Shown: one piece after another, positions 46,501-57,952 of the stretch
How positions within the stretch are numbered: position 1 is the stretch's first letter
Layout: every line of letters starts with the position of its first letter
Source of the DNA: Epinephelus fuscoguttatus
Taxonomy: Eukaryota; Chordata; Actinopteri; Perciformes; Serranidae
Direction of reading: 5' to 3'
Assembly (NCBI RefSeq): GCF_011397635.1
Contig: NC_064769.1
Span: 22,353,207 to 22,417,206 of the forward strand
Length of the DNA stretch: 64,000 bases
Notes under the pieces: generated by a model
What the model was told of the DNA's origin: nothing
The model's database searches: none
Seen by the model: only the letters and a program-made list of their open reading frames with translations
Position numbers and translations under genes: made by a program

Positions 46501-49079
46501 TTTCCTCTTTTCATTATTTTTGCTACATCCTCAAGTTATTGGGTATTTTTGAAGACTGCACTGGCAGCATTATTGTGCACATGCTTCATGCTGGCACGAG
46601 GAATGCACTGGCAAGACGAATACAGACAGTAAATCAGCATGACAGTATTCTTGGTAACATCACCCTACCTAAAGCTATTGTCCCATGTGACTGCGATCGT
46701 TCATGGCCATGGTGGCGGCCAGTCGGCTATATTAAGCCTCCTAAAACTCTGATGAATTATTAGCTCTCTGGTCTTTAGTGCCAGGGGTTGTGGCACCCGT
46801 GTGAGCACACAAACACACACACAGAACCCGTTATGCAACTGCTTATGCAAATGTGTCACCTGCTGTGGCTTACTAGATGAAATATCCTCTATGGTAGGAG
46901 TGAAGAATGCAGCTGTGACTAAACAACAGCGGCTCTGGATACACCCGTATGAACAGTATGAGTCAATGGTGTGTCAAAATGCCTGTTGCAGAAAGAATGG
47001 ACAAGGGACTTTGCTGGAAACTGCAAAATACGCGAGGCAATTTCAAGAAGTAGAATTTAAATGGTGTTGATTTATATGGATGGAAATGATCAAAGCCTTC
47101 AGAAGATTTAATCCCTCCAACAGCACATGAGCAGTAACCCAATAAAGCCTGTCGAGACATATATCTGTATCTGCCCACAGCCAGCCAGATTAGCCTTAAT
47201 TAAATAAAATCTCTCTGTGATTCAATGTGTTTCGCTACACTGCATAGTGCTTTGGACGCCTCTCTCATTTGATAGTTTACCCACACGCCTCTGACTTGTT
47301 GTGTGTGGAAAAAAGCATTATGTTCAAAATGTGCAACAGTTTATATCCGACAGCAAAAGAAAATCTGCTAAAACATAATTTTCAAATGCAGCCCAATAAT
47401 CAAGCTTCGGTGAGATGTGTGTGAAAAGTTAATCTGGTTTAAGTGGCAGTGTGGGAAATTGTCTCTGTTTCAGTTTTTAGCCTGTGACATTTCTGTTTCC
47501 TCTCACCTGAGTGGGTTCTTGATAGCGATGTAGCGGTCTACAGCAATGGCCAGCAGGCTGAAGATGGAGCTCTGGGTGAGTATGAGGACGAAGCATGCGA
47601 TGAAGAGGCAGCCAAAGAAATTGGCACAGAAGCCGGTGCTGATGATGGGTTGCGGTAAAAACATCACAGATGATAAATGAAAATACTGCAAAACTAAAAA
47701 TACATTTTTCCAAATCTAATATAGACATATTCCTTAAGTTATTGCCCCAAATCAGTCACAGTCACAGAAAATGGTGTGATTTATTACACTTTCACTCAGA
47801 ACTACACATAATTTAAAGGCTCAGCGTGTAGGATTTAGGGGGATATATGTTGTGTTTCTGTTGCCTTAGCACAAGCAGTTTATATCTACATAAAGAGTGT
47901 GTCTTCTTCCATTGAAATCGCTATGTTGCACCGCAATGTTTCTACAGTAGCGCAGATCGGACAGATCGGGCCATTCGCGTTTTTTGCATCAGCCACTGTA
48001 GTAAGAGGCCCCTCCGAGACGGGAGTGTCCAAAAAGCACTGATTTTTTTTTTTTTTTACCTGAAATTGTTATATTCAGCGTTTTTACCGGTTTAAATCAC
48101 CAGGTCCGTTTGTTTCTGGGAGGAAGAGACCTCTGCAGATAATTTAGCTCCCAGTAAAAACCTCCTGAATATCTGGATCTTAAACTATGAGAGAAGAAAG
48201 GTGAGCACGTGCATTAGCAAGTGTTGGGCTAGTGGACTGTCTCCGACCAGCCAACAGCACCAATGTAAAGTGAAACTGCCCTGATCACAGAAAGCATTTC
48301 AGCAACTGGAGGTGGCTTTTTGTAATGAGAATGAAGCTTTTTGCTCACTGTTTTTGCATTGCTAGGCACCTCATGTTTATGCCAGAGCGCTCTGAACTCC
48401 TCAAGTTGAAAAACTTTAACTTAGAGCAGAAAAGCACCCCATGTCATCTCTTTTTTTCCACTGTCTAATCAGATGATTTGAGAGACGGGCCTTCTGAGCA
48501 AGTTTACAGTTGGTAAACAATGGAGGAGAAACTGGTGGTAGGGGTCGCTGGATCCCCAGAGCTATACGGCCCGACGATAGACAGCAGGTTGTCAAACTGC
48601 CCAGTGCATTGCCTTCTGTGTGATCAGGGCCGTATTCAGTGTTTTCACCAGTTTAAATTACAGGGTCTCTTTGTTTTGGAGTGAACACCTCCACGGATAA
48701 TTTACCTCCAGATAAAAACCTACTGAATAAGGATCACGGAAGGAAGTTTCAGCTGGTTGCAATCTGCAGTCCTCACCACTCAACACCACTACATCCCCCT
48801 AAATCTTACACACTGGACCTTTAAGTCCTATAAAAACAAGAAATGAACACACTTTTAAATGAAATAAATGTATTAATACCTAATAGCAATAGCGAAGGGA
48901 ATTGCCAGCAGCCCCACAGCAATGTCAGCCACTGCCAGTGACACCACAAAGAAGTTGGTGATGCTCTGCAGGTTGGAGTTGAGGCAGACGGCCCAGCAGA
49001 CCAGGATGTTCCCAGCCACAGACAGGAAAGCGATCACCAGCTCCAGGCCAGTATAGACCAGCTGTTCAGTCTTCAGCAT
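42627..49079 (-). CDS. adora2a: Adenosine A2A receptor (4 coding exons)
   Basis: A class A GPCR that couples to Gs and raises cAMP on adenosine binding at the plasma membrane. Exons 49079-48880, 47638-47507, 44181-44078 and 43588-42627 join in frame to 465 residues; human A2A has 412. Seen: N24 (1.50), D52 (2.50), C77 with ECL2 C165 for the TM3 disulphide, D101-R102-Y103, ligand-contact F167/E168 and N262 (human F168, E169, N253), CWLPLHIIN in TM6 and [12 protein letters not shown] in TM7. There is an N-glycosylation sequon NTT at 148-150 in ECL2. A2A, not A2B, is indicated by the roughly 160-residue C-terminal tail and TM6/TM7 identity ([16 protein letters not shown]). The third intracellular loop is longer than in human, with a run of five serines. 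In mammals the coding region has a single intron; here there are three. Confidence 0.95.
44078..44181 (-). CDS. adora2a: adora2a coding exon 3 (TM4)
   Basis: 104 nt from TTCTAG|G to GGAG|GTGGGA. Encodes [20 protein letters not shown], then [17 protein letters not shown]2 and TM4 with the conserved Trp. The upstream splice (after NPLR) is the family's usual intron position; the downstream one in ECL2 is additional. Confidence 0.94.
44902..46374. mobile_element. TTAA foldback MITE, family A copy 2 (adora2a intron 2)
   Basis: Left end TTAAAGGGATAGTTCAGATC (44902) and right end GATCCAAAATATCTCTTTAA (ending 46374) are inverted. Inner arms pair ctatattaagagtatttt (about 45729) with aaaatattcttaatatag (about 46127), and cagactccattgagaaaaac (about 45810) with the inverse at about 46035. 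The left arm is interrupted by a second palindromic element at 44968-45683. Homologous to copy 1 at 4967-5842. Confidence 0.85.
44968..45683. mobile_element. Palindromic GTCAT-rich foldback element nested in family A copy 2
   Basis: The two halves are near reverse complements over about 600 bp, for example tttatgactgctgtcattaa near 45008 and ttaatgacagcagtcataaa near 45577. Motifs such as cttgtcat and gacaagttgacatta recur every 30-60 bp. The right outer end reads cttaaagtaaagtgttaccc, a typical fish MITE end, with no counterpart on the left, so the left end is truncated. A roughly 96-bp unrelated insert lies in the right arm at 45445-45540. Confidence 0.8.
47507..47638 (-). CDS. adora2a: adora2a coding exon 2 (TM3)
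   Basis: 132 nt from CATCAG|C to CTCAG|GTGAGA. Encodes [19 protein letters not shown] and the rest of TM3 to D101-R102-Y103 and IAIKNPLR. Cys77, Thr88 and Gln89, which contact the ligand pocket in A2A, are kept at the human positions. Confidence 0.95.
47817..48820. mobile_element. TTAA MITE, family C (adora2a intron 1)
   Basis: TTAA|AGGCTCAGCGTGTAGG at the left (47813-47832) and ACACTGGACCT|TTAA at the right (48810-48824). The inverted ends extend over about 30 bp (gtaggatttagggggat / atccccctaaatcttac). Two diverged direct internal repeats (about 48073-48180 and about 48634-48730) share grataatttaSCTCC and taaaaacctMctgaat motifs. No open frame. Confidence 0.85.
48880..49079 (-). CDS. adora2a: adora2a coding exon 1 (TM1-TM2)
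   Basis: Residues 1-67 in part: [20 protein letters not shown] with a short extracellular N-terminus, TM1 with GN24, and TM2 SLAVAD52. The start ATG follows an A-rich leader (aacaacaATG) and aligns with the human start. Donor ATTAG|GTATTA splits the Ser67 codon. Confidence 0.93.
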
Positions 49080-50830
49080 TGTTGTTTTTTTGTTCTCTTT
49101 TTTGCTTTCTTTGCGCTGTCATCCCACAGACTCAGCTGCTTCACTTGTTTTTAGACAAAATACCTGCTTGCCAAACCACATGGTACAACGTAAGGGAAGC
49201 GTGATTGTGTCATGCGAGGACAGACACGGCAGGAAGTTCCCACCACAAACATGACACCTGCCGAGCCTGACCTATGTCATTCTTTTTACTGTCACTCACA
49301 CTGGATCAGTCTGTCAGTCTTCCTCTTTGTCTCTGCAAGCATCTTCGCCTCTTCAGCTCGGTAAACTTTGCCACAGACAGCGGCAGAATACTGAGGAGGG
49401 AGCGTCTGGGAGTTCTGCCTGACGGCTGCCAAATTAAGAGCAGTGTTCTGGGGAGAGAAAGAGAGAGGACACAGTCTCAGTGGTCTAGCCTGTATAAACA
49501 GATTGCAGGTTACCACACAGGTTAGAAAAGCCATCTATCTCTAGAGGACAGGGGGACAGTTTGTTTTCCATACAGGGCCGAGGCAGACAGTCCAACAATG
49601 CGCCTTTTATTTCAGGAAAAGTTTCCCGAAACCTTTCCACACACTAATCATTCCCGTCACTGACATTCTTTCTTCCAACATCGCTGATAGGCTAATTACG
49701 CAAATTAAACCCCCTATAAATTTCAAAGCCATTGTACCAACACTGGGACACTTTGTAAAGTTATCTTTGCTGTGTTTTTTTCAGGCTATTTTGCTAAATT
49801 CCTCTTTATCGTAAGCAGATTAGGACACATTGTTACAACCTCAGATAACCTCCACAAAGAAAGGAGCATGAGTGAAATGTGGGCCAAGTTACCCTGCTGG
49901 GGTACAGCAGCTCAGGGGGGTGAGGAATAAAGACACTCAGGTTCACAGATGATATCAGATAATAATAACCAAGGCTGTACTGGTAGATTAGTTAGTGTAT
50001 TATAATTTATTTCTTTTTGAATTGCTGCAAAGACATTGTCGTGGAAGTTCATGCAGAAGCCTGCTAGGAATTTTAACTGTTAGCTTAGCGTAGCTATACC
50101 AGCCTTATTCTGTTTAATTTTCTATTTGCTATTTTTGTCTGTTTGTTTCTTAGTAGTATCAACCAGGACTGGTATGACCCAACACACATGGTCACTTCCT
50201 TGCCCAGAGTTAGACTAGAGCAGGAGGAAGCTGATAGTCTGGCTCTGGCTCAAATATCAGCCTTGTTTCCCAGAAATGATGTCTTTACACAACTAATCTG
50301 AAACAGCAAGTGCATTTTGAGGGAAATGTTCGGCTGAGCACATTAAGTTTTCTCTTAACATACTGTAATTTGGACATGTTGCTAATTAAGGTATCTGGCA
50401 AGATACAGAAATGTTGATATTAAACGTATCAGCGAAATGTTCACTGACAACATATTTCAGTTGTTTTCTGCCAAAATAGGTAATTTTCATTAGCCTAGTA
50501 TTTAATTAGAGAGCCTCCATTATATCACTCATTTAAGTTAAGTGCCAAGAAATGGCTTGATGACACCCAAAGATGTGAACGCTGATACATGTAATATTTA
50601 ACTGTAACGTGATAGTGGATTTTCTCTGTAACCGTATTATATGTGATGTGTTTTTGCTATAATGCAATATGTTATTACCTGTATTACATGCTGTATTTTA
50701 TTGTTGTTTAAATTTGTCTAGGATGCCTTTTTACAGCGGGTAAAGGGACTGCCAATGAAAACTAGCCAAATCAGTTAATTCAGGTGCATTTACATTCCTT
50801 AAAATGTTGATTAATGCTCGCTGTCCCTTT
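49080..50830. other. Region upstream of the adora2a start codon
   Basis: The stretch directly above 49079 must contain adora2a 5' UTR on the minus strand (A-rich leader). No first exon or promoter could be placed, and nothing else was recognised. Confidence 0.4.
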
Positions 50831-50834
50831 ACTT

Positions 50835-51085
50835 AAATAAATGAATAAATGAATAAAATAAAATAACATCAAATAAAGTATAATAAAATAAATTAAATTA
50901 AATTAAATTAAGTAAGATAAAATAAAATAACATTAAATAAAATAAAATAAAGTAAAATAAAATAAGATAAAATAAAACAACATGACATAAAGTAAGATAA
51001 AATAAAATTATATCAAATAAAATATAATAAAATAAAGTAAAATTAAATTAAATTAAATTAAATTAAATTAAATTAAATTAAAAAA
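50835..51085. repeat. (AAATA/AAATT)n low-complexity tract
   Basis: About 250 bp of degenerate AAATA, AAATT and AAGTA pentamers. Confidence 0.9.
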
Positions 51086-51089
51086 ATAA

Positions 51090-53715
51090 AATCACAATTT
51101 TCCCTAACCTTAACTAAAGTGCTTTTGTTGCCTAAACCTAACACAGAAATCTTGACATGAATCTGAAGTTCTGGTGTCAAAATCCTGCACTTTGTACAGT
51201 ACATCCACCATCCTCCCCAACCACTTCCTTCCGAGACCTACGTGTACATGGATGTTGTGTTTTGTTGCCTGAAAGGAACATTGGCACTGAACATAATCCA
51301 GGCAGCGATTACGTTGCCACAACAATGGAATTAAGAAAGCAGTTTAGTAGCATACAAATGAAATTTCTAGTACACATGCACATCAGGTTCTCAGCTAACT
51401 CCATAACTGTTGAGCTAGTTCTTTAAGGGATCATGATCAAAAACTGTTTGTTTTTGTTACACATTTATATAAAAACTAGTGTCTTTCAAAATCATTAGGA
51501 GATTTTTTTAAGCTCAATAGATACCATCTCTGTCAGGCTACAATACCAGCATTAACATCTTAAATGAAACAAACAGAAACATACATTAAAAAAAACCTGC
51601 TTTTACTTCCTCTGATTTAAGTGGACAAAGCACACAGCAAACATTCAATATGTTGAGGATGGAAGTTATTGACTACAGTGAAAAGAGCAATTTGTAAATA
51701 TGACCTAGTTCCTGCCAAGGTCCATACAGTGAGTAACATTTAACAAGATAAGATTCAAAAAGACTGAATGTCTGATTCTGTGACAATAGAGGTGATGTTG
51801 GGACCTGTGTGTGACCTATATTGGGTGCTTTATGTCAGCGTATCTCAGAGAACTGAAACTCCCAAACCAATCTTCATTCAATCACACTGCTGGCCAGTTT
51901 TTTTTTTCTCCCACTGTGTCAGAATTATGTCAGTAGGTTATCTTCTGATCACATGATGAGCTCACTGACCTCCTCTCTACTACTCAAATCTTAACACCTG
52001 GCAGATTCTCGACCTCCAGTCCGCTCTGAAATGGATGCAGCTTTGCAAAAAAGCTGTGATAATAATATTAATTATTAAATTAACAAAACGAAATTTAGCT
52101 ATTGGGTAATTTCCCATTGAGTCATATTAAACCACAAAAAAACGGGGGATGGGAAATCACACTTTATCATCGTTCTGCTAAAAACAGGTGTAATTTGATT
52201 TAATAGCAGAGCAACTATTTCTTAAGCAGCACTTTTCCTGTCTTCATTTCATGAGAAATGAGAGAGAATTCCACTGACATTTACTTCTCAGTTAAACTGG
52301 CCAAACTTGTACTGTACTATATAAAGAGAGCTTGTTAAAACGCCCTAACTGCGCTTTACTGTCCTTACATGGAAATGTAAAGACACATCACTAGTGCCAG
52401 CGTTGAAAATGTAAAGAGAACATAAAAAGCAACCACTTGCTTTCCTTCAGCACATTGTTCTTTCATTAATCTCCCTTTGTTGGCTACATATGACCCTGTG
52501 GCTTTACCAGCAGTGATCGTGACTGGTAGTGGAGCAAAGTACTTTCTCTCTATTGTTTGCTGTTGAAATCTTCTCACAGGCCAAAGGAATTTAAAACCAG
52601 GCTTTATCCAGGGTGTGTGGAAAGCCCTTTAGTAATTTGAAATGTCAAGTGCCTGCAAAAGCCTCTGAACATGTACAAAAAAAGATTCTTCAAAGTAAAA
52701 GTGACGGAAAAAACAACTTACATAGCTTTCCCCCAACTCTGAAGTTTACATTCTGAGCCATCACATGCCACTTGTTTAACCTTCTTCCAGTTGACTGCTG
52801 GGCGAAAACTACTCCCCTTTATTATGACCCAGGCTATATGTGCCGAGGGGCCTTGGAGGAAGTGATAAGGAAATGCACATCCTGCTGGAGGAGGATCTGT
52901 CTCTGCCCTGTCAATCAATGCACCAGCTCAGCTCCACCAAAGTCGAAGTAAAAAACAATACAAAAAGCTGCAGTATTACTGTTGGCGAAAGTGCTGTGTG
53001 TGCTAATGAGGGAGGTGCTGGCATCACATTGTGAAGTCCTGATTGCAGGAGCAGATATATGACAGCAGAGAGTTAAGCATCAGCTGAGCCAAAACTGAAC
53101 AAACACTGCAGGGCAAGAGATGTCCAGTGATGGTGAAAGCCTTAGAAAGTGACTTACATTATGGAGACTGTATATATTATCAGGCCTATGTACTTTTTTG
53201 TATTTCAGCCATCCACTTCATCAGTTTATTGCCATAAAACCCCCACAATCCTGACACAGAGAAAGCTTCCATATTTAAAGAATAACCATAACCCTTAAAT
53301 CACATAGCAAGACACCTGTTATTAATTTAAGAAAATGTAGAAAATGGTCCCAACATCAACTTAAAAACACGTGTAAAACACAGTCTGAACATTTCTTACC
53401 TTACTTAAAAGTGTGAATATAAGACCTGTTTGCACCCAGTCAACAGTTCAGAGGTCGGCTGGCAGCGCACCACAGAAAGTAAAAAGAAACAAGAAGGTGA
53501 TGCGTTTACGGCACAACATACAGCGTGGGGAAAACACACTGAAGTAAAGGAACAGAAACGCGGTAAGTTCTCTTTTAATAGCACCCCTGCTCATTTTCCG
53601 TTTGACACTGCGGTCGCGCCATCTACACTTCGGTCTGTGAGGAGAAGTTTGAAGGTGCGCACTGACGAGCTGCAGCGGCAACAGGAAAAAGCGTGGCTAC
53701 AGGCGCGCCGCCTCC
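51090..53715. other. Intergenic sequence without recognised genes
   Basis: The start (about 51100-51350) shares the phrase gtgcttttgttgcctaaac with 54381-54401, suggesting two pieces of one unclassified repeat. Otherwise nothing recognised. Confidence 0.35.

Positions 53716-53716
<1 letters not shown>

Positions 53717-53800
<84 letters not shown>
53717..53800. repeat. Compound (CT)n(CA)n microsatellite
   Basis: About 20 CT units followed by about 21 CA units. Confidence 0.95.
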
Positions 53801-53804
<4 letters not shown>

Positions 53805-54779
53805 TTCAGTTCACTTCAGTTCAGTAAGCTTTACTGGCATGACATTTCATATGTGTTGCCAACTGCACAATTAGAATTTAAGACACTGGATTTATTAATA
53901 CAAAAAAAAACAAACAAAAAAAAAACTCATTAAGTGAAGGAGTAAATAAAAGGCAGTTGAGTCAGAAGCACTTTCATCAAAGAGAACTTTCTTTCCATTT
54001 GCAGCATTATATTTGGCGGTATGGCTCTGTTCTGGGGCCCCTCTGCCTTTCCTCGGCCTATGCAGAAAGCGTCTTCCACATGCCTACCTGAAAAGCCTAA
54101 GGTGGAGAGGAGCCTTGTCTCTCTCTGAAGTTGCTGAAATCTGGCACTTGGGCAGTGACTTGTGGCGTCAGAAACCAGTGCAAAAAAGGCATCCTGTAAC
54201 ATTGGAATGATACGTGACCGGTTGCAGTTATAGTAGCACCAGGCAGCGAAACATGGCGAATGTCCGAGTGGAGCGGGTGGTGGATGGGTCTGACAAACAC
54301 TGATTTTCACCCGAGAGAGTGGTGTTTGCATCCCATAAGATTCTTAAGCCAAACCCTGTTCTTTTTTCCTAAACCTAACCGCGTGCTTTTGTTGCCTAAA
54401 CCCAACCATGTGTGTTTGTTGTTGAAGGAAAAAAAAGTCAATTCACTCTGTTGTACTGATGTAGTGCTTTTATTTTGATAGAGACTGTATGTAAACAATA
54501 AATTTCCTGTAAATGTATCTTGAAAGAAGAGAACTTGACATGGTGTCCCAGAACGTCAACAACCAATGCACGTCGTATCTGGACCTGGAAAGTCCATGAG
54601 CAAAACTTCAATATGTGACGAGGTCAGAGTGAAAATGTGTTGCAGAGAGAGCGCACCTGTCTGCTCTTCCACATGCAAATGAGGAAAGCATGAGGCATAG
54701 AAAGCAGACCTCTCTGCCCTTCCATGCGCCTACATGGAAAGCCTAAGGCAGGGAGAGTAGCAGCAAAGACCCCCCCAAT

Positions 54780-55435
54780 TCACAAGGGCTCACCAAAACT
54801 GGACAATAGATGATTGGAGAGACTTTGCCTGGTCTGATGAGTCTGGATTTCTGCTGCCACATTCAGATGGTAGGGTCAGAATTTGGTGTAAACAACATGA
54901 AAGCATGGATCCATCCTGCCTTGTATCAACGGTTCAGGCTGGTGGTGGTGGTGTAATGGTGTGGGGGAGATTTTCATGGCACACTTTGGGCCCCTTAGTA
55001 CCAACTGAGCATGGTTTAAACACCACAGCCTACCTGAGTATTGTTGCTGACCGTGTCCATCCCTTTATGACCACAGTGTACCCATCTTCTGATGGCTACT
55101 TCCAGCAGGATAACGCACCATGTCACAAAGCTCACATCATCTCAAACTGGTTTCTTGAACATGATAATGAGTTCACTGTACTCCAGTGGCCTCCACAGTC
55201 ACCAGATCTCAATCCAATAGAGCACCTTTGGGACGTGGTGGAACAGGAGATTCGGATTTGGACAAATCTGCAGCAACTGCGTGATGCTATCATGTCAATA
55301 TGGACCAAAATCTCTGACGAATGTTTCCAGCACCTTGATGAATATATGCCATGAATAATTAAGGCAGTTCTGAAGGCAAAAGGGGTCCCACTTAGTACGA
55401 GCAAAGTGTACCTAATAAAGTGTACTTTCTCCAAG
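54780..55435 (+). mobile_element. Tc1-like transposon remnant (3' half)
   Basis: Plus-strand translation shows Tc1 DDE transposase C-terminal motifs: FQQDNAPCHKAHIISNW (second catalytic Asp) and WPPQSPDLNPIEHLWDVVEQ (catalytic Glu in PIEHLW), ending at a stop near 55354. The 3' flank ends cctaataaagtgtactttct, resembling Tc1 family TIRs. The open frame runs about 450 bp from about 54905; the N-terminal half and left TIR are lacking. Confidence 0.88.
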
Positions 55436-55474
55436 TAGATGTTTCATGTTAGTCTGGTCAGAGAGTGAATCAAA

Positions 55475-55718
55475 ATCTTGGAGTTTACATTTCACAGTCC
55501 AAAGACATGCAGATTGGGGACTAGGTTAATTGGTGACTCTAAATTGTCCGTAGGTGTGAATGTGAGCGTGAATGGTTGTCTGTCTCTATGTGTCAGCCCT
55601 GTGATAGTCTGGCGACCTGTCCAGGGTGTACCCTGCCTCTCGCCCGATGTAGCTGGGATAGGCTCCAGCCCCCCCGCGACCCTCAAGAGGATGAAGCGGT
55701 TAGAAGATGAATGAATGA
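55475..55718 (+). mobile_element. LINE 3'-end fragment with ATGA tail
   Basis: A common fish repeat: tccaaagacatgcag, attggtgactctaaattg, ggctccagcccccccgcgac and a (GAAT)n tail at 55706-55718. A second fragment of the same family lies inverted at about 56950-57065. Confidence 0.75.
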
Positions 55719-55724
55719 ATGTTT

Positions 55725-56180
55725 TGATGTCTTCATATGTGCTACATTGTGGCAGGAAATGTTGCTCTGTCTCCACCTGTCTCTGAGGACAGAGCTGACA
55801 CAGCCTGTCTTCTCTAGGCAGCCAGGTCTGCCTGTCTCTGCTGGTTTCTATGGTCAGGCTGTGATCTCTGAGTCTATTACATAGTCAGTGTCTTTGTCAG
55901 TTTCTGATCTGTCACAGTAGTCAGATAGTTTGCCATTGTGCACTGTCTGTTGTGGGCCAAATAGCATTGATGTTTGTTTGAAGTTTTTGTGATAGATGTC
56001 CAATAGTTGGTGTAGATTTCATTTCCTTTTCTTTGGTTGGGCTGGATTATGTGAGGGTTGTCCTGAGGCCTTGTGCTGTTAGAGGAGGTGAACCTCAGAG
56101 CAGCTGACTGAGAGGACTCCTTTCTATGTTTGTCTCTTGGCGTGTGTGTGTGTGGGTGTGTGTGTAGGAGACTGCACTGA
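55725..56180. repeat. Fish interspersed repeat fragment, possibly split from 53805-53890
   Basis: Recurring ctgtctctgaggac/cagccaggtctgcctgtctctgctgg sequence familiar from teleost repeats. In other fish copies, as I recall, it follows the taagctttactggcatgaca block seen here at about 53825. The intervening Tc1 and LINE fragments would then be later insertions. Class not identified. Confidence 0.45.
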
Positions 56181-56949
56181 GGGGGTCTTCTGGTAAACGG
56201 TGACACACAGATGACTGGAAATGACAATAGGCTGTGGGCCAAAAAAAATAAAGTGAAAGGGATCAAGAATGAAATCAAAATAGAACACAGTCCAAATACA
56301 TTACATCTTTTATTTAATCAGACTTCACATTATTGATTGGTGAACCATAAGAACGTGAAAAGTTCTCCTCTGAGTCTACATGCACACCCTCCACCTCGCA
56401 CCTTGTTTGGTTTGTTGTGCATATAACTGCGCACGCAGTCAATCAGGGGAATTGTAAACTGTTTATGTTTGAAGTTTAAGTGATGAAATGCAGCCTACAC
56501 CACCTCTGGGATTTTGTTGCATGCTCATCCTGTGTGTTCATGGAGCTGCATCATTACTGTACCATCATCATATCATGTATGTAGTTTTGAAACCCCTGTT
56601 TAACAAATATTTCTTTCTTAAAGTTCAGCTCACACATGGATTGACATTCCTCTCTTCCTGTTTATCTCTCTTGTTGCTCTTACTTACCTTATATTGTCTT
56701 GAAGCTACTTCACAGCACTTTCCCTTGGGATAAAGTTCTATGTTATGTGATCTGATGTTATCATGTCATCTGTCACAACTTTAATAAGTGCATTTATTTA
56801 TTATATTTGATTCCAGTTCATAGTTTTCTCTTTTTTGTGTTTTCAAAAATTCGAAAACATTTCGTAGCCATTAAACTTGCAGCTGTATTTGAAAGGTTTC
56901 AGCACAAAGAATAAACCTGCCTTTCCTTAAACTCTTTAGCCACTTTCAG

Positions 56950-57065
56950 ACATTCATTCATTCATTTCTCAGTGTACGGGTCCAGGTGTGCTGGAGCCTA
57001 TCCCAGCTGACAGTGGGTGAGAGACGGAGTACACCCTGGACAGGTCACCAGACTATCACAGGGCT
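56950..57065 (-). mobile_element. LINE 3'-end fragment, inverted relative to 55475-55718
   Basis: Begins with a (CATT)n tail and reads ggagcctatcccagctga and acaccctggacaggtc, the reverse complement of the 55475-55718 fragment. Confidence 0.7.
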
Positions 57066-57109
57066 TTAGACAGATAATTATTGTCTTTGGATGACCGACA
57101 TATAAGTGA

Positions 57110-57715
57110 TGGCTTGAGTGGTGTAAGGACAGTAGCCCAGTCCTTAACACCCATAAGACCAAGGAAATGACCATTGACTTTAGAAGGGCAACAAGAACAG
57201 CCCATCACCCCCTCCACTTACATGGGGTGGAAGTAGAGAATGTGGAGAGTCTAAAGTTCCTTGGCATCATCCTATCCAACTGCCTGACATGGACACACAA
57301 CACCTCAAGCCTTGTTAAAAGAAAGCCCAACAAAGGCTGTTCTTCCTGAGAAAGCTGAAACAAGCACAGCACAGAACCACCATAGAGACCACCCTCGCAA
57401 ACTGTATCACAGTGCGGTACAGTAGCTGCACAGTGGCAGAGCGGCAGGACTTACACTGGGTGGTGAAGACTGCACAGCGCGTGGTCGGGCTGGAGGTCCC
57501 ACACCTGGAAGAGGTTAACAACCACTGTCTGAGAAAAAAGGCCTGCAGCATCACCTCAGACACCTCCCACCCAGGTCACTCACTATTTGAACTGTTGCCT
57601 TCGGGCAAACGCTATAGGTAAATACAATCACGGACAAGCAGACTCAGGAATAGCTTCTACCCTCGAGCTGTAGCCTCCATAACGAGAACACAACTGTAGT
57701 AAAACTTTTCAACAA
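57110..57715 (+). mobile_element. L2/CR1-superfamily LINE reverse transcriptase remnant
   Basis: Plus-strand frames give KTKEMTIDFRRA, NVESLKFLGIILSNCLTWT, then after a frameshift QQRLFFLRKLKQA, ETTLANCITVRYSSCTVAER, LHWVVKTAQRVVGLEVP, and HPGHSLFELLPSGKRYR. These are the end of the RT domain and the C-terminal region of a fish LINE. Frameshifts and a stop show it is dead. Confidence 0.8.
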
Positions 57716-57729
57716 AAGGCAGACAAATA

Positions 57730-57733
57730 TAAC

Positions 57734-57774
<41 letters not shown>

Positions 57775-57830
57775 TACTTTTTTATATATTTCATTTATTT
57801 ATTTATATATTTATTTCTACAATATTTAGA
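57730..57830. repeat. AT-rich tract with (TA)n
   Basis: Contains about 12 TA units at 57745-57768 and TTTA-type repeats. Confidence 0.85.
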
Positions 57831-57952
57831 ATTTTTACAATTACAATTTAAAAAATTTATTAATTTGTGTTGCTAAAGGTGAGTCATGTAATCAAGTTTT
57901 ACACACACAAACACATACGCATACACATGCTACTGTGTGTGTGTGTGTGTTT

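Noticed and set aside
53430-53933. 167-residue open frame on the plus strand
   Set aside because: Half of it is translation of the CT/CA microsatellite (Leu-Ser and Thr-His runs). There is no conserved domain and codon content is unlike the real exons.
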